In this document: positions 6,190 to 12,477 of the stretch, piece by piece | Position numbering within the stretch: the first letter of the stretch is position 1 | How the letters are laid out: each line of letters begins with the position of its first letter | Assembly: GCA_017456465.1 (NCBI GenBank) | Contig: JAFTJJ010000083.1 | Location: 1-13,605 of the forward strand | Source of the DNA: Clostridia bacterium | Lineage (GTDB): Bacteria; Bacillota; Clostridia; Christensenellales; UBA1242 | Length of the DNA stretch: 13,605 bases | Direction: 5' to 3' | Notes under the pieces: generated by a model | Databases searched by the model: none | What the model was told of the DNA's origin: nothing | Seen by the model: only the letters and a program-made list of their open reading frames with translations | Translations under genes and position numbers: made by a program

Positions 6190-6954
6190 TTATTTAACAG
6201 CAGTCAGTCTTTTAAAGGCCTGTTTTAACCTGAGTGTGTGAGGAAGTGAAGAGGAGATGAATTTGAGTTTTGACTCTTTGCCCTTATAACCAATTTCATT
6301 TAAAACATTTTTCAGTCGATTTGCAACGCCTAAGTTTCCATCGAAGCACCTGAATTTTAGTGTTGTTTCAATGTATTGTTTGAAAAACACGTAATGTGTG
6401 CATCCGAGAGTAATTGCATGGAATTTTGGAGTATATTTAAGTTTTGATTTAATGATTTTATGGATTTTTAGTTTTGTTTTGGAGTCTTGTGTTAGAATAT
6501 AATTTTCAATGAGGCCAGCAAGATTTCCGCCATTCACATGATGGACTTTCGCCTTGGAGTTTTGCTCAAGGAATTTTGTCCTTGATTGAGACAAGGTGAG
6601 TGGTGTTGCCATGAGGGTTATGTGATGAAATCCCAGTAAATCAGGTTCTTTCAAGTTTGGTTCAGTGCCTATGATTGGAATTGCAAATTGGCTTCTGATT
6701 GATCCAATGACGGACGTTGTGGCGGTGTTGCAAGCAATGACAACAGCTGAGAGTTTGTGGGTCTTCATGGCTGTTTTTATGACTGCAGAAATGATGTGGG
6801 TGAGGTCATCTGGAGATTTGTTTCCATAAGGACAATTTTTGTCATCGGACAGATACAAAAAGTTGGCTTTTGGACAAGTTTTTTTGAGTGCAGACAGGGT
6901 GGTGAGTCCACCAACGCCACTGTCAAAAACAAGGACATAATCAATTTTGCTCAT
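6190..6954 (-). CDS. murI: Glutamate racemase
   Basis: MurI interconverts L- and D-glutamate to supply D-Glu for peptidoglycan; cytoplasmic. The 254 residues are near the normal length. Motifs: FDSGVGGLT (10-18, with the conserved Asp-Ser), CPYGNKS (41-47), ACNTATT with catalytic C75, the IIGTEPN region (95-100), and LGCTHY with the second catalytic C185. The usual proline after GCTHY is valine here, and the phosphate-loop-like ATxGT motif reads ATPLT; both are mild departures and both catalytic cysteines are kept. Start 6954 (MSKIDYVLVFDSG) fits the family; an upstream TTG at 6999 would begin inside a terminator. No SD or convincing promoter precedes it. No terminator is seen between murI and rpsT, so murI transcripts may read into rpsT. 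Confidence 0.9.
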   Translation of the reverse strand: MSKIDYVLVFDSGVGGLTTLSALKKTCPKANFLYLSDDKNCPYGNKSPDDLTHIISAVIKTAMKTHKLSAVVIACNTATTSVIGSIRSQFAIPIIGTEPNLKEPDLLGFHHITLMATPLTLSQSRTKFLEQNSKAKVHHVNGGNLAGLIENYILTQDSKTKLKIHKIIKSKLKYTPKFHAITLGCTHYVFFKQYIETTLKFRCFDGNLGVANRLKNVLNEIGYKGKESKLKFISSSLPHTLRLKQAFKRLTAVK

Positions 6955-6988
6955 GCTGTATGATATGTTGTGTGATGCATTTGGGGTG

Positions 6989-7020
6989 AAAAAAAACAAC
7001 CATTTTTTCGGTTGTTTTTT
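6989..7020 (-). terminator. Intrinsic terminator of the surface-protein gene
   Basis: Stem AAAAAACAACC (6991-7001) / GGTTGTTTTTT (7010-7020), 8-base loop. On the minus strand it ends in eight T's (6996-6989), 19 bases past the surface-protein stop codon. It could also work on the plus strand. Confidence 0.85.
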
Positions 7021-7038
7021 TGTTATTATTGCTTATTA

Positions 7039-8838
7039 TTATCTTACAGAAAGATTAAATCGGCTCTTGATCACAAAGAAGAGACCTGCTGCAACTATGA
7101 GTCCGCCAACAACGATGAGCAAAATTCCAGCCGTGTTGATTTGAACATTTATTGTGAAGTTTTTGGTGATGTTTGTGCCCATTTCATCTTCAATTTTTAT
7201 GGTGTACTTGCCAGCTTGTGCAAGATTGATTGTGTCACCGCTTTGATGATATTGAACAGGCAGGGTATTGCCATTTTCAGTGATTTTCACGGAGATTGTT
7301 CCAACGCCACGAACAACAAGACTCACAGCACCAGAAACAGTTTGATTGTGCAGAACTCCACTGATGCTTGGATTTGATCTTGCAAGTTTGACATTGTAAT
7401 GATAAGTGTTTGAGGCGCTTATGCCATAACCATAATTGAGATCAATTGTTTGAAAGAGTTCATAAACCTCGACAATATTGTCATATTGTGCACGAAGAAT
7501 TTCTTCATTTGGTGTTTGATATGTTGTTCTGATGTCTTTTATGATTGTGAATTTGTAAGAGTATGGGGCAAGTTGTGTTCCATTGCCAAGTGGTTTGAAT
7601 TCGACAATGATTTGATAAAGTCGATCCTTGTCGCAAACAAGTGAAGATGGAAAGTTTCCTTCAGTGTAAACTGTGTCTTCGGTGTAAATGTTGCCAGAAG
7701 CATAGCTTGTGACTCTGAGAATAATTTTGCTCACGATTGAACCTGAGATGTTGAAAAATTGAACCTTTATGTCGTCATTTGTTGTTTCACCATTTGCAAT
7801 GCGGTCACCGTTTGTTGTGGTTGCAGTGATGAAAACTGAAGATTGTCTTGAACCAAGATCGCTTCCAATTGCATCATTGACAAGGAATGTGTCGCTTTTG
7901 ACATTTGCCGATGGGGAAGAAGTGAATGTTGTTGAGTCGTAAACGCTTACTTCATAAACACCAGATGAGAGAAGAGGGAGTGCATTCCCCAAAAGTTCAT
8001 CAAGTTCTTCGTCGTTTGCACAGTTGTAGAAAACTCCATTGATATTATAAATTTGATAATTTTCACCATTTCGTGAAAAATCGATGAAAGTTGGGTTCAG
8101 TTCTGTGCCTGGTGTTACATAAAGATTGACAGAAGGGTACTCTTTGTTTGTGAGCATGTCAGAAACATTGATTGGGGTTTGTTCTGTTGAATACCTGAAA
8201 CTGTAAGATACACCACTGTTTGTGTTGTAATTAAGTTCTGACTGAACGACTGCAAAGACATAGGTTGTGATGTTGACTCTTGTTTCACCAGTTTCTCCAT
8301 CAATATATTCGCTTTGAAAAACGGCTTTGTATCTTGTTGCAACAGGTGTTGCTGAGTAAATGAAAGAATAAACATTTTCTGTGTTGGTTGAAATTGATGA
8401 AAACAACATTGAATTTGGTGTTTCGCTCACAGAATATTTTCCCTGAGCATCTTGAGTGAATTTGTCATATTCACGCATGTGGAATGTGGTTCTCATTGAA
8501 CTTGCCTCAATGCCAACGACATGAAGACTTACAGTGGAATTGATGAACAATGTTCCAACATAGGTTTCATTTGACGCAAGACCTGCAGAGAAAAGGGCAT
8601 TCAGTGTTTCGTTGTCGTAGAAATCTGAAGCGGTGTAGTTGTAATCAGGGATTGAGAGCTGCACATATTGCAACAGTTGTGATGCCGAAGATGAATTTCT
8701 GTTTGTGTTTGAGACAGAAATTGCGTGAGCTTCTTGATTTTGAATGCTTGGAAAACCAACAAGGCAAGCGCAACACAAACAAAAGGCGCAAACAATTGCA
8801 CCAACAATTTTGAACAGCTTTTGAGTTAATTTTTTCAT
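7039..8838 (-). CDS. Large secreted surface protein with C-terminal membrane anchor
   Basis: I do not recognise a named family. The 599-residue protein has a signal peptide (basic KKLTQKLFK, a hydrophobic cysteine-rich core, and a likely signal-peptidase cleavage after AHA near residue 39). A long extracellular Ser/Thr/Asn/Tyr-rich beta-type region follows, with repeating phrases such as SGVYEVSVYDS and AGKYTIKIEDEMG, suggesting bacterial Ig-like domains. One membrane helix (569-590) and a short basic tail (KSRFNLSVR) close it; there is no LPxTG sortase signal, so it is anchored by the helix. No SD precedes ATG 8838; the promoter lies immediately upstream, suggesting a leaderless mRNA. It lies beside virD4 on the same strand but with its own promoter and terminator. 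A role in cell contact for the T4SS is possible, but rests only on position. Confidence 0.85.
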   Translation of the reverse strand: MKKLTQKLFKIVGAIVCAFCLCCACLVGFPSIQNQEAHAISVSNTNRNSSSASQLLQYVQLSIPDYNYTASDFYDNETLNALFSAGLASNETYVGTLFINSTVSLHVVGIEASSMRTTFHMREYDKFTQDAQGKYSVSETPNSMLFSSISTNTENVYSFIYSATPVATRYKAVFQSEYIDGETGETRVNITTYVFAVVQSELNYNTNSGVSYSFRYSTEQTPINVSDMLTNKEYPSVNLYVTPGTELNPTFIDFSRNGENYQIYNINGVFYNCANDEELDELLGNALPLLSSGVYEVSVYDSTTFTSSPSANVKSDTFLVNDAIGSDLGSRQSSVFITATTTNGDRIANGETTNDDIKVQFFNISGSIVSKIILRVTSYASGNIYTEDTVYTEGNFPSSLVCDKDRLYQIIVEFKPLGNGTQLAPYSYKFTIIKDIRTTYQTPNEEILRAQYDNIVEVYELFQTIDLNYGYGISASNTYHYNVKLARSNPSISGVLHNQTVSGAVSLVVRGVGTISVKITENGNTLPVQYHQSGDTINLAQAGKYTIKIEDEMGTNITKNFTINVQINTAGILLIVVGGLIVAAGLFFVIKSRFNLSVR

Positions 8839-8844
8839 GGTTTT

Positions 8845-8873
8845 ATTTTAGCAAATTAATGAGGCAATCGCAA
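8845..8873 (-). promoter_or_regulatory. Promoter of the surface-protein gene, probably leaderless
   Basis: On the minus strand: TTGCGA (8873-8868), a 17-base spacer and TAAAAT (8850-8845) with an extended TGC. Six bases then reach ATG 8838, leaving no room for an SD. Confidence 0.65.
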
Positions 8874-8920
8874 ACAAATTTATGTAATTATTATAAAATA
8901 ATAAAAAATTATTAATTATT

Positions 8921-8957
8921 AAAAAAGTCAACCTGAGTGAAGTGGTTGACTTTTTTT
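8921..8957 (-). terminator. Intrinsic terminator of virD4
   Basis: Thirteen-base-pair stem AAAAAAGTCAACC (8921-8933) / GGTTGACTTTTTT (8944-8956), 10-base loop. On the minus strand the T-tract falls at 8926-8921, just after the virD4 stop codon (8963-8961). Confidence 0.88.
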
Positions 8958-8960
8958 GTT

Positions 8961-10937
8961 TTAATCATCAAATGATGAGAGCACGATGTTGTTTCTTTTT
9001 CTTATGTCATAGAAGATTTCTTGTTCGTTCAAACGACGTCCTGGGATGTATTCCTCTGGAATCATGCCGATTTTGTAAATGTCTGTGCATTTGAAGTATG
9101 GTTCGACATAACCTTTGACAGGATTGAACTGGAAGATTTTTGAATAGTTATGTCCAAGTTCAATTTTGTCGAGGTCTGACGCAAACACGAGAGGGCGTTG
9201 TTGGAATTGTGTTGAAACAGATTCACCTGAACCACCGCCATCCTTTGGTTTGTCGCCTTTTGATTTTGACTGAACTTCGATGGTGTAGTTTCCAAGAGAT
9301 TCAGAGAATTCTTTCCTTGTTGAAAGGTCCTCAGTTCCCATGAAAATTGTTGCTTTGCACTGACCACGAACAATTTCTGACTGTTCTTTGCCATAGACAT
9401 TTGAAAGTTGTGAATATGACTGGATTGCCATGTTCAAGTAAACCCATCTTGACCTTGAAACAGTGATCATGGTGTCAAGTTTTTCAATTTTTGGAAGGTT
9501 CGCGAACTCGTCCATGATGTAGAACATTGGGCGTTTCAAATGTGCCATTTTGTCATCGTTTGTGAGCTCATTGTCACGAGCTTTTTTGACAAATGCTTTG
9601 TAAGCCTGTGTGAGGCAAACGCTCGCCAATGTGTATCTGGTTTGTCTTTCATCAGGGATTTTGATGAAGAATGCTGTTGGGCGTTCGTCCATTTCAGAGA
9701 AATGAATTGAGTTTTTGCTGGTGAGGTAACAAATACCTGAGTCTGAGAACATTGAAAGATGAGTGTTCAATGTTGACATGAAAGAGTCACGAGTTTGTTT
9801 TGCTTGAGTTTGAATGATGTTGGATGCAAGTTGGCGAGTTTTTGAAAGCGGATTTCGTCCATTGAAGTATTGTTTCACAACTTCATAATCATCATCTTTG
9901 TTCATTGCAATTTTGTAAGCATTGTAAAAATTATATTTTTCTTTTGTCATTCCAAGAGCATCATTTTCACTGTCTTCAAGCATGGCGATCAAAACAGCGT
10001 TGAAGTAATCACGCGCACCGTCTTCCCAGTTTTTTTCCTTTTCATTGGTGGTTGGACAGACAGCGAGGCAAATGTCTTTGAGGTTTTCATAGCAATCATC
10101 TTTGATGATGGCTTTTTGAACTTCGACTTCTGTTAAAGCTTCTTTCAATGTTGAAAAAGCTTTGCCATCAAATTCATACCATTCTTCATCATTAATTTCA
10201 CCAACTTTGATGAATTTTGGATAATTTCTTACTGGATCATTTGTGTGGCGAAGAATGTTTTCTTCAAGATGAAGTTGGCGTTGCCAATCATCATAAATTG
10301 GCTCGAGTGGGTTCCATTGCATGCTGTTGTAAGGCCTTGTGAGGTCAAGGAGAACAACATCATAGCCTTCGTCTTTTAGTTTTTGACTGTGATGGGCATA
10401 AATTTCACCTTTTGTGTCAGTTACAAGCATTGATGGTTTGTTTTTGAGTGATGACAAAATTTGAACTGTTGGTTCGATGAACGAAACAGTTTTTCCGGTT
10501 CCAGTTGCACCAATGATCAGTGTGTGGCAGGCTGGTGTGAAGTGAATTTTGAGATTTTTGCCTTGTTTTTTGACATTGAATGGCACACCAACGATTTTTT
10601 CATTTGGAAGATCTGTCCATAGGCAATTTTTGAATGTTTTGTCCATTTCTGCAGATGTTTGAAATCTGACATTTTCAAGCTTGTCTTTTCCTTTCATGCT
10701 TTTGCTTGGTGCTTTTTTTGAAAGGAAGATAAGCAAAAATACAATTGCAAAAATAATTGCGCCCCACATGAGACCATTGCCGCTGAAGATTTCGTTCATG
10801 AGTGCATCGGCAGAAAATTGTTTTTTTGAATCAAGCAAAATGCTGACAGCTCCGCCAGCGACAATTGAAACCAAAAAACCAACAATTCCCCAAATGAGAT
10901 AACTCTTGAGTTTTTCAGAAAATGATTTATCAGCCAT
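8961..10937 (-). CDS. virD4: VirD4/TraG-type T4SS coupling ATPase
   Basis: Coupling proteins bring DNA-protein or protein substrates to the type IV secretion channel using ATP, as membrane-anchored hexamers. The 658 residues show two N-terminal membrane helices (about 13-34 and 57-73), a Walker A GATGTGKT (143-150), and a Walker B IMDEFANLP with D476-E477 followed by the VSRSRWVYLNMAIQSYSQL segment typical of TraG/VirD4. The C-terminal part (LVFASDLDKIELGHNYSKIF) also fits the family. An insert-like acidic region (about 210-330, between the Walker motifs) may be the all-alpha substrate-binding domain. Start 10937 has SD AAAGGGG (10956-10950) and an extended -10 promoter. It is transcribed away from the two pilin genes. 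The symbol names the family; the exact subfamily is not decided. Confidence 0.93.
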   Translation of the reverse strand: MADKSFSEKLKSYLIWGIVGFLVSIVAGGAVSILLDSKKQFSADALMNEIFSGNGLMWGAIIFAIVFLLIFLSKKAPSKSMKGKDKLENVRFQTSAEMDKTFKNCLWTDLPNEKIVGVPFNVKKQGKNLKIHFTPACHTLIIGATGTGKTVSFIEPTVQILSSLKNKPSMLVTDTKGEIYAHHSQKLKDEGYDVVLLDLTRPYNSMQWNPLEPIYDDWQRQLHLEENILRHTNDPVRNYPKFIKVGEINDEEWYEFDGKAFSTLKEALTEVEVQKAIIKDDCYENLKDICLAVCPTTNEKEKNWEDGARDYFNAVLIAMLEDSENDALGMTKEKYNFYNAYKIAMNKDDDYEVVKQYFNGRNPLSKTRQLASNIIQTQAKQTRDSFMSTLNTHLSMFSDSGICYLTSKNSIHFSEMDERPTAFFIKIPDERQTRYTLASVCLTQAYKAFVKKARDNELTNDDKMAHLKRPMFYIMDEFANLPKIEKLDTMITVSRSRWVYLNMAIQSYSQLSNVYGKEQSEIVRGQCKATIFMGTEDLSTRKEFSESLGNYTIEVQSKSKGDKPKDGGGSGESVSTQFQQRPLVFASDLDKIELGHNYSKIFQFNPVKGYVEPYFKCTDIYKIGMIPEEYIPGRRLNEQEIFYDIRKRNNIVLSSFDD

Positions 10938-10978
10938 GTGTAAAAACCCCTTTAAATAAACTAATTTATACGAACTTA

Positions 10979-11008
10979 ATTATATCATCATAATTCAAAT
11001 TAATGCAA
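10979..11008 (-). promoter_or_regulatory. Promoter of virD4
   Basis: On the minus strand: TTGCAT (11008-11003), an 18-base spacer and TATAAT (10984-10979) with an extended TGA. The predicted leader is about 35 bases and contains the SD. Confidence 0.75.
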
Positions 11009-11089
11009 ATGTTTTTACGTGGTGGTGGTAAAAATGTTGTTCTATTTTAAAAAATGTTTAACAAAACGTAAACAAAGAGGCAAAAATAA

Positions 11090-11119
11090 TTGCTTTTTGG
11101 GAATAATATGTGATAAGAT
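11090..11119 (+). promoter_or_regulatory. Promoter of the first pilin gene
   Basis: TTGCTT (11090-11095), an 18-base spacer and TAAGAT (11114-11119) with an extended TGA. Together with the virD4 promoter it makes the 10938-11152 gap a divergent control region; I see no palindromic operator in it. Confidence 0.65.
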
Positions 11120-11152
11120 GATGAAAATAAAGGAATACAGGTGGGAATTCTC

Positions 11153-11446
11153 ATGTCTATATTTAAAAATTTCATAAATTTGCTTGGTGATGCTGAGGCA
11201 GCGGTTGATCCGCTTTATGAAGCAATTACAGCAATTGGACCATATGCCATCAGCATTGTTTTGGTGTTGGGGCTTTTTTATGCAATCATTTTGGGTGTGA
11301 AAATTTCAAAAGCTCCATCAAATGATGAAGTTCAGGCGGCAAAAAAACAACTCATTAATGCAATCATTGGAGTGGTGGCCGTTGTGATTTTGCTTTCAAT
11401 CCTTTATGCAATTCGTGGGCCACTTATTGACTGGGCAAATAGTTAG
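11153..11446 (+). CDS. VirB2-like pilin of a T4SS, copy 1
   Basis: A 97-residue protein with a polar N-terminus (1-28), membrane helix 1 (about 29-49), a short charged cytoplasmic-type loop (KISKAPSNDEVQAAKKQL, 50-67) and membrane helix 2 (about 68-88), the TrbC/VirB2 pilin layout. From memory it most resembles the pilin-like conjugation proteins of mycoplasma and Firmicute ICEs (the Mbov_0395-type family). There is no obvious cleavable signal peptide. ATG 11153 is chosen because AGGTGGG (11139-11145) sits seven bases upstream; the GTG at 11141 is part of that SD, although it has AAGGA before it and cannot be excluded. It is paralogous to the gene at 11573 over both helices and the loop (shared IILGV and LIN-IIGVV). 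Confidence 0.77.
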   Translation: MSIFKNFINLLGDAEAAVDPLYEAITAIGPYAISIVLVLGLFYAIILGVKISKAPSNDEVQAAKKQLINAIIGVVAVVILLSILYAIRGPLIDWANS

Positions 11447-11490
11447 TGTGAGAAAATTAACAAAAAAATGAAAAAACATGTTTATTTTGT

Positions 11491-11519
11491 TTGCTAAAGT
11501 ACAAAATTAGTGTTATAAT
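11491..11519 (+). promoter_or_regulatory. Promoter of the second pilin gene
   Basis: TTGCTA (11491-11496), a 17-base spacer and consensus TATAAT (11514-11519) with an extended TGT. It is the strongest promoter in the window by match. Confidence 0.8.
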
Positions 11520-11531
11520 TCAATCAACTTA

Positions 11532-11551
11532 TGAGATTGTTTTTGATCTCA
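11532..11551 (+). other. Hairpin in the leader of the second pilin gene
   Basis: TGAGAT (11532-11537) pairs with ATCTCA (11546-11551), loop of eight. It falls near the 5' end of the predicted mRNA, upstream of the SD, and could stabilise the transcript. Confidence 0.4.
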
Positions 11552-11572
11552 AATTCAAATTGGAGGAGAATT

Positions 11573-11914
11573 ATGAATAAGTTTTTCAATATGGTGAGAG
11601 TTCTTGCTGCTGATCCAGAATCAACAAACGTGGCACAAGTTGCATACAATAAGTTCCTTGAAGTTGTTAACACTGTAATGCCAATTTTGATTTCTGTTGT
11701 TCTCGTTTTTGGTCTTATTTATGGCATCATCCTTGGTGTTCAATTTGCAAAAGCTGAAGACACTGAAGCAAGAGACAAAGCAAAGCAAAGACTCATCAAC
11801 GTTATTATTGGTGTTGTTGTTGCCGCTGTTATTATGGCGATCATTTATGCCATCCTTCCAACAGCTGGAAGGAACTTCTTCCCAGGACTTTCAAACACTA
11901 TAAGTGCTTCTTAG
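11573..11914 (+). CDS. VirB2-like pilin of a T4SS, copy 2
   Basis: A 113-residue paralogue of the preceding pilin: helix 1 about 36-57 (LISVVLVFGLIYGIILGV), a charged loop (QFAKAEDTEARDKAKQRL, 57-74) and helix 2 about 75-95, then a longer C-terminal tail. It would be the main subunit or a variant of the surface filament/channel of the secretion system. ATG 11573 follows an excellent SD (GGAGGAG, 11562-11568); an open frame to ATG 11531 includes the SD and leader hairpin and is rejected. A near-consensus promoter in front and a strong terminator behind make it a single-gene, probably highly expressed unit, as expected for a structural subunit needed in many copies. Confidence 0.78.
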   Translation: MNKFFNMVRVLAADPESTNVAQVAYNKFLEVVNTVMPILISVVLVFGLIYGIILGVQFAKAEDTEARDKAKQRLINVIIGVVVAAVIMAIIYAILPTAGRNFFPGLSNTISAS

Positions 11915-11937
11915 TTTTATTAATGTTGTTGAAGTTC

Positions 11938-11969
11938 GAGCAATCCATTTTGGATTGCTCTTTTTTTTT
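11938..11969 (+). terminator. Intrinsic terminator after the second pilin gene
   Basis: Perfect 10-base-pair stem GAGCAATCCA (11938-11947) / TGGATTGCTC (11951-11960), TTT loop, then nine T's. It isolates the pilin from the downstream channel gene. Confidence 0.95.
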
Positions 11970-12274
11970 GCCAAATTTTGTTGTTTGATGGGTGTGCCCG
12001 TGGCGGGCGGTGGGGAAAATTTGTGGATACTTTTTTGTCTTCTGAAAGAAGAAAAAATTTGTGTGATGTTGAGTTTTTTTGATTTTTATGATTGTGTTAA
12101 AAAATGTAAAAAAAGTTTGAAATATTAAACAAATATACATTTCAGGATTTTATTAATTATCTATCGTTTTTTGGTTAAAATGACCAAAATTTTTATGTGC
12201 GAAAAATTAAAATCAGTAAATTCGAGGGGTTTTTAATTTTTAAATTAAATTGTGAAAAAATGAGCAATAATTGT
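11970..12274. other. AT-rich spacer without a convincing gene
   Basis: No supported coding frame. Contents: a small GC-rich hairpin GCCCG-TGG-CGGGC (11996-12008), a hairpin TCTTCT-GAA-AGAAGA (12038-12052), and a hairpin TTTTGGT / ACCAAAA (12169-12189) followed by five T's that could be a weak second terminator. The rest is AT-rich. The GC-rich hairpin stands out against its surroundings. Confidence 0.5.
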
Positions 12275-12303
12275 TTGCTGAAAATTTTGGTGTATGTTAT
12301 ATT
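12275..12303 (+). promoter_or_regulatory. Promoter of the VirB6-like gene
   Basis: TTGCTG (12275-12280), a 17-base spacer and TATATT (12298-12303) with an extended TGT. Initiation near 12310 gives a leader of about 168 bases. Repeated TATAT around 12298-12314 offers alternative -10 boxes. Confidence 0.62.
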
Positions 12304-12327
12304 ATATTATATACTTTAAACTAAAAA

Positions 12328-12470
12328 GCCCGAATTATGTCTTCATGAGGGCGTGCTCAAATATTTTTGAGGGGAGAAACAAAGACTACTGATAAAAATT
12401 ATTTGAAGGCAAGAGAAAATTTGTTTCAAATTTTGAGTTTTTATCCAGAATTTGAAACGAGCATGAGGTA
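12328..12470 (+). ncRNA. Structured mRNA leader with alternative hairpins
   Basis: Hairpin A: GCCC (12328-12331) / GGGC (12349-12352) with inner ATG/CAT. Hairpin B: CTCAAA (12356-12361) / TTTGAG (12366-12371). Hairpin C: AAAATTTG (12416-12423) / CAAATTTT (12427-12434). Hairpin D: GTTTCAAATT (12423-12432) / AATTTGAAAC (12449-12458). C and D share bases and cannot form together, and D ends a few bases before the SD (12465-12468). I recognise no known riboswitch class. A cis-regulatory role is inferred from the leader length and the competing stems. Confidence 0.4.
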
Positions 12471-12477
12471 ATTTGTT

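Noticed and set aside
6955..6999. An extended murI start at TTG 6999
   Set aside because: It would place the start inside the terminator of the surface-protein gene and add an unconserved N-terminus without an SD.
11996..12008. A terminator or regulatory RNA at the GC-rich hairpin
   Set aside because: Only five base pairs, no T-tract follows, and no gene needs it there.
11904..12128. A 74-codon plus-strand frame after the second pilin
   Set aside because: It runs through the strong terminator at 11938-11969, begins inside the pilin gene, and its residues reflect AT-rich spacer (Phe/Leu/Lys runs) with no SD.
11898..12140. An 80-codon minus-strand frame over the same spacer
   Set aside because: It contains the terminator hairpin and runs of Phe, Lys and Thr typical of spurious frames, and ends inside the pilin gene.
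10979..12303. A promoter motif specific to the T4SS genes
   Set aside because: The same TTGC/extended -10 pattern is found at rpsT and the surface gene, so it reflects the general promoter type of the genome and not a T4SS regulon.
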